Part shown: one piece after another, positions 57,349 through 64,000 of the stretch
How positions within the stretch are numbered: position 1 is the first letter of the stretch
Layout of the letters: every line of letters begins with the position of its first letter
Origin: Sordariomycetes sp. S80-01Y
Lineage: Eukaryota > Ascomycota > Sordariomycetes
Direction of reading: 5' to 3'
Assembly (NCBI GenBank): GCA_037042185.1
Contig: JAXQJY010000027.1
Location: 3,162,001-3,226,000 of the forward strand
Length of the DNA: 64,000 bases
Program-made: the position numbers and the translations under genes
Notes under the pieces: model-generated
The model's database searches: none
The model's input: only the letters and a program-made list of their open reading frames with translations
What the model was told of the DNA's origin: nothing

Positions 57349-57859
57349 CTTGCTCTGTATGTTGTGAGATTGCTAGGAAGAAACAGGTAATGAACGACCA
57401 GCAGATTATAGCCTCATGTTGAAGTCATCCATCCAAAGCTGCGACCATGAACTCATTACCTACCATTTACAAGTCTGCTGCACTAGGTAGGTAGGTACGT
57501 AGCTCCGTAACAACGCTGTAATCGACGTTCAATATCCAGCCAATTGCGCCTCGGTTCATACCGCCGGGAGGTGCTCCGGTCTACCCCCGGCGGGGTCCGC
57601 CAGGGTGGGTCCGAAGAGTGCGGGCGCTCGGCGTCAATGGTGAGTCCCGACCGATCTTGTAAGTCCTCAAGGCTCCGATTGTGAGCTCGAGTAGTTGAAT
57701 AATCAAAGTCAGGCTGAACGGCGCCATACAGCTGCAGAAGTCCGCAAGAATAGTTACCTAAGGTAGACAGCGCAACAGCTTGCGCTGGCTCCTCCTGACA
57801 GCCCTGGTCGCAGGATTATCAGGCCATACTGAACCTCAACCGTTTAGGACACCGCATAC
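57349..57859. promoter_or_regulatory. Divergent promoter region (CoA-transferase / dehydrogenase)
   Basis: 510 bp between divergent genes, with a GC-rich section near 57570..57640 (CCCCGGCGGGG and nearby CGG steps). CGG half-sites are what Zn2Cys6 factors bind; the local regulator could act here, which is inference. Confidence 0.35.
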
Positions 57860-58898
57860 ATGTCTGTCCAAGTTCGCACAGTTGCCGTCGTTGGCAGCGG
57901 CGTTATCGGCGCGAGCTGGGCCTACCTCTTTCTTTCCCGAGGATTGAGAGTCGTAATGTCTGACCCTGCCAGCGGGGGGGAAGAAGCGTTCAGGACGTTT
58001 GTCACCAAGGTCCATGCGGAATCCAATGGGTCGGCGGATGATTTGCAGCGAATATGGCATCGATTCCAGTTTGCCGAAGATATCACGCCGCACCTTCCAG
58101 ATGTGGACTTTGTTCAAGAGGTAACGTTGATTTCAAATCCGATCACTCAATCGAGCTAGGTACTGCTTCACGACCAGTGCACTGACTTGAGGCTCGAAAC
58201 AGAACGGTCCCGAGCGCCTAGAACTTAAGCAACGCATCGTGGCATCAATTGATGAGCATACTCGACCAGAAGTTGTCATTGCGTCGTCCTCTTCCGGTCT
58301 GCCCCCATCAGAATTCGTGACGCAGTGCAAAAATGCGCCCAACCGCGTCCTGGTTGGTCACCCATTTAACCCACCACATTTGATCCCGCTGGTCGAAGTT
58401 GTCCCGCACCCCGACACAGACCAATCCTCTGTCAACACCGCTCTGGAGTTCTACAAGTCTCTTGGAAAGCGACCGATTCAACTTCACAAGGAGATCCCTG
58501 GCTTCGTCGCGAACCGTCTCCAGGCGGCAATCAACAACGAGGCCTATAGTTTGATCAGCAGGGGTATCGTCTCAGCAAAAGACTTGGATGCTGCCGTTTC
58601 ATCGGGCCCAGGATTGAGATGGGCGCTCACCGGACCAATCGCCATTAACGCACTTGGCGGAGGTGGTGGTCCTGATGGATTCGGGCAAAGGCTTGAGCGA
58701 CTTGGGCCGGCAATTCGAGGCTGGGAGCAGGACATCCTGCGCAACCGCTTTTCTTGGGGAGAAACAGAGGTCGCCAAGTTAAGAGACGAGGTCAATAAGT
58801 CATATAGCGGTACTGACTGGGTAGAGATCGTTAGGGGGAGGGATAACGTTCTCATAGACCTTCTTACTTCCAAGACCAAAGCACCAGCCCTAGATTAA
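57860..58898 (+). CDS. 3-hydroxyacyl-CoA dehydrogenase family protein
   Basis: Exons 57860..58120 and 58203..58898 (82-nt GTAACG-AG intron) give 318 residues. The NAD-binding loop GSGVIGASWA opens the protein, VIASSSSGLPPSEF and GHPFNPPHLIPLVEVVP follow in the usual place, with the His of GHPFNPP as the catalytic base, and IPGFVANRLQAA starts the C-terminal domain. Length and layout fit the single-domain fungal and bacterial type, which also includes L-gulonate 3-dehydrogenase (lambda-crystallin), so the substrate may be a hydroxyacyl-CoA or a hydroxy acid. Placed between a CoA-transferase and a dienelactone hydrolase, a role in CoA-thioester degradation is likelier. Confidence 0.87.
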
Positions 58899-59156
58899 TA
58901 GTGGCAGATAAGTTCCAAATATTGTTGACAAGGCTCGTATACCACCAACGTCAGAGTTCTGGGATAGTTTCCCCCTTCAGGAGCGAGGCAATGTTGAGTT
59001 TCATCGATTATTTTGTGAGCGATGAGGTTGTATTGTATTGTATAACTTATAATTTCTACATCGAGGCCGCTGAATTCCACATTTGTATGTCCCATGCCTT
59101 TCCAAGTACATGCCAGCTGCTTGGGCGTTGTATCATATTTTTCCCCCATTGCCTAG

Positions 59157-60208
59157 TCATTTCTGAGCGATCCAGAAGTCTAGCCACTCGATGAATCCCT
59201 TGAAGTGCTGCTCTTTCGCCCACATCTCGTAAGGATCCGTGAGTCTCGCTCGTGACTGGCAGGCTTCTTAGTCATGCTACCAATACTTGAGTACAAAGAA
59301 ACGGGTCGTTCTGCACTTACCGCAAACCCATGGCCAACATCAGAGTAAATTTTCATGTTGAATCTCTGCTTCTTCTCGGTGCAGATCTCAATCACCCTCG
59401 TGCGTGCCTCTGGGGAGAAGAGCTTGTCGGTACTCGGAACAGCGAAGGCGATCGGTGCTGGGTTTCGCATGTGTTAGATCGAAAGGACCTCGGCGACTGA
59501 CTGGTTTGCATAAGATTTCTTCTGTCATCCCACTAACCTTTGGAATTCTGCACGTGGCTCTCCTTCACGAAAGATGGATGCGCGATAGCTCCAACAGAGC
59601 AGATGCCTACATCAGACAGCTGTTCACATACGAAGCGGGCACCCCAGCTACTTCTGGTCAGCACACAGATGCCAGGGGGCAGGTCAAATGATAAGCGGCC
59701 CCTTTACCAGTAACCAACACAACCGAATTTGGTCTTGCCGTCATTGCCGTATCGGCTCTTGACGTTTTTCACCCACTCTCTCGCAACCTCCTCTGAGGCA
59801 GTCAAGTGCTTGGCAGACCAAGCTCCAATGTCGAAGTTCGGATCGCTCAGCGGCGTCTTTGAGTACTTTCCGACGGGATCCTAGGGGATGGGCGAATCAA
59901 CATGATGTTCGCGCATCCGGCCACTGAGTTACGTTACATACCCCAAGGAAGTAATCGACACCGAGTGTCAGGTAGCCACAAACAGCATAAGCGTCCATCA
60001 TTAACATGAGGTTAATGTGCAGCCCGAAGGCGTCAGGGAAAAGGAGCAAAACATGTCCATTGGCGACTTTGGGGCCGGGCGTGGCCACATAGGTATCAAC
60101 GCCCTCGATCTGGATGGTCTTCCCCGTGGGCTCGCCCTTGTGGAAGTCGCCTTTGAGACAGCAAAGGTCAGCTGGCTTCGCAAGGACGGGGTCGTGGGCA
60201 TCTGTCAT
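59157..60208 (-). CDS. Dienelactone hydrolase family protein
   Basis: Five exons (59942..60208, 59708..59880, 59538..59647, 59321..59457, 59157..59255) give 261 residues with all phases consistent. The nucleophile is Cys in GYCWGA (built across an intron), the acid lies in STDKLFSPE, and the base in DVGHGF. An N-terminal DTYVATPGPK strand and VLLLFPDAFG follow the family pattern. Such alpha/beta hydrolases open dienelactones in the degradation of catechols and substituted aromatic rings, giving maleylacetate-type acids. Its presence beside the FAD hydroxylase strongly suggests aromatic ring degradation. The ATG at 60208 has good context (CAAACATGA); an in-frame upstream stretch exists but has no ATG. 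Confidence 0.87.
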
Positions 60209-60739
60209 GTTTGTCGGATATTGCTGGTTCGCAATCGAGTCCAATTGTGCAACAGGGAGTACAACGTAACTCAAATTATTTTTTTTTTTCTCCTTGGTTG
60301 TTGTAATGGTCTTCGGAGCTTAATTCGAAGCGTGCTCAAATCTGATGTCCCATCTGCAGTCGCTCGCGTAGAGCTCTGGCGGCTACGTCGGCATCTCCTC
60401 CGGCAATAAAGCCGGTGGGCGACCGGACCGGACCACCAACACCGATCCGACATTCGCCGTTGATTGAACTTGTACGTAAAGCTGGCTGCAAACCCCGCCA
60501 TCCCGTAGTGTTTGTCAAGTCTGTCAGATAAGGGTCTATCTAATCGATACTTGAGTCATTTGGCGTTCGAGCTGACTACTAGTATTGAGCCACCCTCCTG
60601 CTCCTGTGTAGCCTTGAAGTAATTATAAGGTACGATTAATAGCTTTGGCCTACCTTTGTTTGTATACTCCGATTTGCGACCAACGACTATTTCCCTGTGC
60701 CTTAGCCGTTGGGTGAGTTCGACGAATCTTCATAGCAAG
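60209..60739. promoter_or_regulatory. Divergent promoter region (dienelactone hydrolase / amidase)
   Basis: 530 bp between divergent genes. A short T-run near 60283 and CGG/CCG steps near 60410..60450 are visible; no defined element. Confidence 0.3.
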
Positions 60740-62613
60740 ATGGCACGGCCTTGGACAGAAATCGTCGCTGAGAAGCGGGCGATTCGCGATCAGAAACTCG
60801 CAAAGTCTTACAGCGATTATGTAGCCTCTGCTACTCGCATCCTTGGTGCGAAGGACATTCGAGACTTGACCAAGCTACTAGAAGCGCGAGAGATCACTTC
60901 CGAGGCCGTAATTCTTGCCCATATTGCAAAGTAAAGACTTGCCCTGACACGAACGTGTTCAATTAATGTCTCTGACTTACACTTCATAGAGCCAAAGAAG
61001 CACACCGAAAAGTTCGCGCAACCCCCGTTGCTCTGCTGTGGCTCACACGAAAAATGGAACGTCTGACACAGTGATGATAGACAAATTGTTTAACGGAAAT
61101 CTGCTTTGACGAGGCTCTTGACCAAGCAAGGAAGCTTGATGCTTTCCAACAAGAACATGGCCGGTTAAAGGGTCCGCTTCACGGTGTGCCAGTTTCGCTC
61201 AAGGACCAATTCAATCTCCAGGACTTCGACTCCACGCTGGGCTACGTTGGTCGCAGTTTCCATCCCGCCGACGAGGATTGTGTATTGGTCAAGGTGCTCA
61301 AACAACTCGGCGCCGTCATCATCGCTAAAACAAACCTACCTCAGAGTATCCTGGTACGGAAATGCACTGTCTTCATGGAGTCTATCTCATAAACTGACTC
61401 TCTTGGCAGTGGGGTGAAACAGAGAATCCGCTTTGGGGCCTGACGACACACCCAATGAACCCTGAATACACTCCAGGTGGCTCCACGGGAGGCGAGGGCA
61501 CTCTCCTCGCCCTCAATGGTTCAGTAGTTGGCTGGGGAACTGACATTGGCGGTTCCATTCGTATTCCATCCCATATGAACGGCTTATGGGGTTTCAAACC
61601 AAGCGTGGGTGATTCTATGTTCTACCCAACAACTAGGTACTTGTGCTGAGTTGCTGACACATCTCAGAGTGGCAGATTTTCGTATGAAGGTGTAGCTGTC
61701 TCCCAGGATGGACAACAACAGATACCCTCTTCCATTGGGCCTATGGCAAGGACACTTGACACTCTCACACAGGTTTCGAAAGCTGTGGTTGAGGCTGAGA
61801 GTTGGATACTGGATCCTCAGATGCTGCCTGTGCCATGGAAAGAGGATGCTTTCCGACAATATTCACAAAAGAAGTTGGTTATTGGTCTCATGCCAGATGA
61901 CGGAATAGTAAGGCCGCACCCACCAGTGGATAGGGTATTTAAAGAGCTTTGCCAAAAACTGGAGGCGGCCGGTCATGAACTCGTCTCCTGGGATACATCG
62001 CTAAACGCCGAGTGCGTCGGTCTTGTGGTGAGCACAACTTCCCCTCGTGGCCAGACTTCAATCCACGTACTAAGCTCGACAGAGTGAGCATTACATTGTT
62101 GATGGAGGCGAAGATATCCGACGTGACGTCGCAGCAGCTGGCGAACCATACCTCCCCCAGGTCCAAAAGTTAGTTGATGGCGGCCCAGCAATCTCGGTCT
62201 ACGAATACTGGCAGCTTAACAAGAGGAAGAAGGCTAAGCAAGCTGCGTACAACAACATGTGGAACGCTTCAAGGTCGCCATCAGGTCGGCCCGTCGACGT
62301 TCTGCTCGTGCCCACCATGCCACACACCGCAATTCCACATCGGACAATGCGCCACGCCGGCTACACGAAGCTCTTCAACTTCCTTGACTACTCTGCGCTG
62401 TCTTTTCCAGCCGGCAAGGCTTCAAAAGCCCTTGACCCTCCTTCTGCTCCAGATCACAAGTCTCGTAACGACATAGATGCTTGGAACTGGGCCCTATACG
62501 ACATTGAGAAAATGGACGGCTTTAGTGTTGGGCTGCAGATTGTGGGTCGACGCATGGAGGAAGAAAAGGTTTTGGGGGTTGCACATCAGGTCCAAAAACT
62601 ATTACATGGATAG
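60740..62613 (+). CDS. Amidase (amidase signature), second copy
   Basis: Six exons (60740..60930, 60990..61011, 61081..61353, 61410..61604, 61668..62027, 62083..62613) give 523 residues, including a 22-nt second exon. Triad residues: Lys in VPVSLKD, cis-Ser in TPGGSTGGEG, nucleophile in TDIGGSIRIPS. WGFKPSSGR and the C-terminal DGFSVGLQIVGRRMEEE complete the family. It shares the general plan with the amidase at 45390 (TNxLTEIxFDxxLD after the second or third exon) but differs at many positions, so it is a diverged paralogue, not a recent copy. Two amidases bracketing the other genes suggest that an amide is the entry substrate of the group. Introns 2 and 3 are GT-AG; intron 2 begins GTTCGC, a weaker donor. 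Confidence 0.87.
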
Positions 62614-62812
62614 AACCACTGTTATAGATGAAAGCTCTCTCCGGGGGGGTTGACCTCTTAGATAGAGAATTTCAGCTATGTTGTTGTTGCTGTCGTTGTC
62701 CCCTAACATCGTCCATGGTGATGCCGACGATGCATTAGCGACAAGGAATCAACAGCCAGTGTGGGAGAACATTAAATTTGTCACTATTCTCATTCGTTTC
62801 TACCACCTGCCG

Positions 62813-64000
62813 CTACCTGAGAGCACTAATGCTCCTCCTCCTTATTCTCTCCTTGTCGCCGAAAACATCTGTAATCAGGTCCTTCTTGTTGACCTTACCC
62901 ATTGCATTGCGCTTGATAGAGTCGACAATCTCCAGGTCCTGCGGGATCTTAAAGGGCGGAACATGAGCCTTCAGGTCGCGTCTCATTTCCTTTACTCCCC
63001 ACGGCTCGGTGCTAGTCTTTTCTGCCTCTGACAAGACAACCACTGCTGTAACCTTTTGACCCCAAGCCTCTGACGGCAAGCCGACCACAGCGCATTCACT
63101 AATGTTGGGTAGAGCGAGCAGCTCACGCTCGACTTCCAATGCGGAGATCTTCTCGCCACCGCTCTTAATGATATCAGCACTGCGTCGACCCTGGATAAAG
63201 TATGCTGGTCCATGAGCCCATGAGTCAGACTTGCCCTCCACTAAGCCTGGAACAGTGCGCCGAATGGCAATATCGCCCGTCTTGAACCACCTATCTTGCG
63301 TGAACTCTTTCTCAGTTGCGGCGGGATCGCGCCAATACTCAGAGAAGATTGTTGGTCCGCGGAGCTGGATTTCGCCTTGTCTTTCCTTGCCTGTAGCGGG
63401 GTCCTTCTCTTCGCCCAGGGCGATAATTGTCTCCTCTCCTGTCTCATCGTTCTTCTCTGCAAGTCGAACTTCGACCGAAGGTAGGGGCCAGCCCACGGAA
63501 CTCTCGATACGGTCGCTGTAGTCCAGGCCGCACGAGATAGCCATGCCAACTTCGGTCATACCGTAGCGCTCGAGGAGAACGTTACCCTCGGAGAGCTTGG
63601 TCCAAGCATCCCGTGTCGGAGCAGGGAGTGCAGCCGATCCAGAAATATTGAGACGGAGATGCCTCACAGATACTGCCTCCTTGCCAGCCTTCTGGAGCTC
63701 AGGGGAGAGAGATGGGTAAGTAGCTAACATACGAGCCCAGACTGTAGGCACGGCTGGTAAGAAAGTAACGGGTTGGGAGATTGCCTTGCCGCCGGGGCCG
63801 TTGATCGTGCTGTTGGTTGCGCCATTGGTTACACCACCGGTCGTACCGTTGGTCGTGTCGTTGATAGCCAAGAAAGGTGCTGCCAAGCGACACCAAACTC
63901 TGTCGGCATTGAACCCATTCATAAACTCGACAGTTGACCCGGCCAGCAGAGGTGCTAGTAGCGCATTCACGGTGCCATGAATGTGGTGCAGAGGTAGAAT
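62813..64000 (-). CDS. AMP-dependent acyl-CoA synthetase/ligase, C-terminal part (runs off the right edge)
   Basis: A single open exon of 395 residues ending at 62813; the N terminus with the P-loop lies beyond 64000. Seen in order: PLHHIHGTVNALLAPLLAG, LNISGSAALPAPTRDAW, ERYGMTEVGMAISC, GEIQLRGPTIFSEYW, WFKTGDIA, the hinge GRRSADIIKSGGEKISALEVE and the C-terminal catalytic Lys in NAMGKVNKKDL. These are the motifs of the ANL superfamily, close in style to ACSF3/malonyl-CoA synthetase and other short-acid ligases. A low-complexity Asn/Gly/Thr insert (NDTTNGTTGGVTNG) sits near its start here. It would activate an acid to a CoA ester with ATP, feeding the CoA-transferase and dehydrogenase nearby. 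Confidence 0.87.
   Translation of the reverse strand: MLPLHHIHGTVNALLAPLLAGSTVEFMNGFNADRVWCRLAAPFLAINDTTNGTTGGVTNGATNSTINGPGGKAISQPVTFLPAVPTVWARMLATYPSLSPELQKAGKEAVSVRHLRLNISGSAALPAPTRDAWTKLSEGNVLLERYGMTEVGMAISCGLDYSDRIESSVGWPLPSVEVRLAEKNDETGEETIIALGEEKDPATGKERQGEIQLRGPTIFSEYWRDPAATEKEFTQDRWFKTGDIAIRRTVPGLVEGKSDSWAHGPAYFIQGRRSADIIKSGGEKISALEVERELLALPNISECAVVGLPSEAWGQKVTAVVVLSEAEKTSTEPWGVKEMRRDLKAHVPPFKIPQDLEIVDSIKRNAMGKVNKKDLITDVFGDKERIRRRSISALR

Noticed and set aside
1-64000. CRISPR arrays, bacterial operons and Shine-Dalgarno sites
   Set aside because: The window is eukaryotic: introns are abundant and no spaced direct repeats were found.

Overview
This is a gene-dense nuclear segment of a filamentous ascomycete fungus, probably a Sordariomycete. 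Genes carry short introns (about 45-120 nt, mostly GT-AG with CTAAC-like branch sites), transcription is monocistronic on both strands, and the families are typical of that group: NCS1 transporters, S28 peptidases, P450s, NRPS-like enzymes, Zn2Cys6 regulators and AA14 oxidases. Exon models were built by hand by joining reading frames at splice signals, and almost all close in frame. I saw no CRISPR array, rRNA gene, intact transposon or convincing tRNA.

Layout. 0.5-6 kb: a hydantoinase/oxoprolinase gene running off the left edge, divergent from an NCS1 nucleobase/hydantoin-type permease, then a secreted S28 serine peptidase. 6.3-14 kb: a microsomal P450, a condensation-fold acyltransferase related to Tri3-type acetyltransferases, a bZIP-type regulator with an AT-hook, and an AKR7 aldo-keto reductase. 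15-21 kb: secreted proteins (an AA14-type copper oxidase, a tiny cysteine-rich protein, and a 516-residue protein of unknown function). 21-29.6 kb: an adenylation-thiolation-reductase NRPS-like enzyme, divergent from a PLP decarboxylase of the glutamate decarboxylase type, then an aquaporin. The 6-28 kb genes could form a dispersed biosynthetic cluster. 30.7-43 kb: a gene-poor stretch with a GNAT acetyltransferase, three decayed genes (small secreted protein, NAD-dependent epimerase, crotonase), a second epimerase, and a conserved unknown. 43-44.5 kb: an intronless BAHD-type acyltransferase.

45.4-64 kb looks like a catabolic cluster: an amidase, a Zn2Cys6 regulator, an FAD aromatic-ring-type hydroxylase, a broken amino-acid transporter, a family III CoA-transferase, a 3-hydroxyacyl-CoA dehydrogenase, a dienelactone hydrolase, a second amidase and an acyl-CoA ligase that runs off the right edge. 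Together these could hydrolyse an amide, hydroxylate and open the released acid, and degrade it as CoA thioesters. Its regulator carries an apparent internal deletion with frameshift and its transporter is truncated, so the cluster may be decaying or differently controlled in this strain.

Several genes show splice or frame oddities worth checking: a P450 donor reading GA instead of GT, a GC-AG intron in the AA14 gene, and frameshifts in the regulator, transporter and epimerase.
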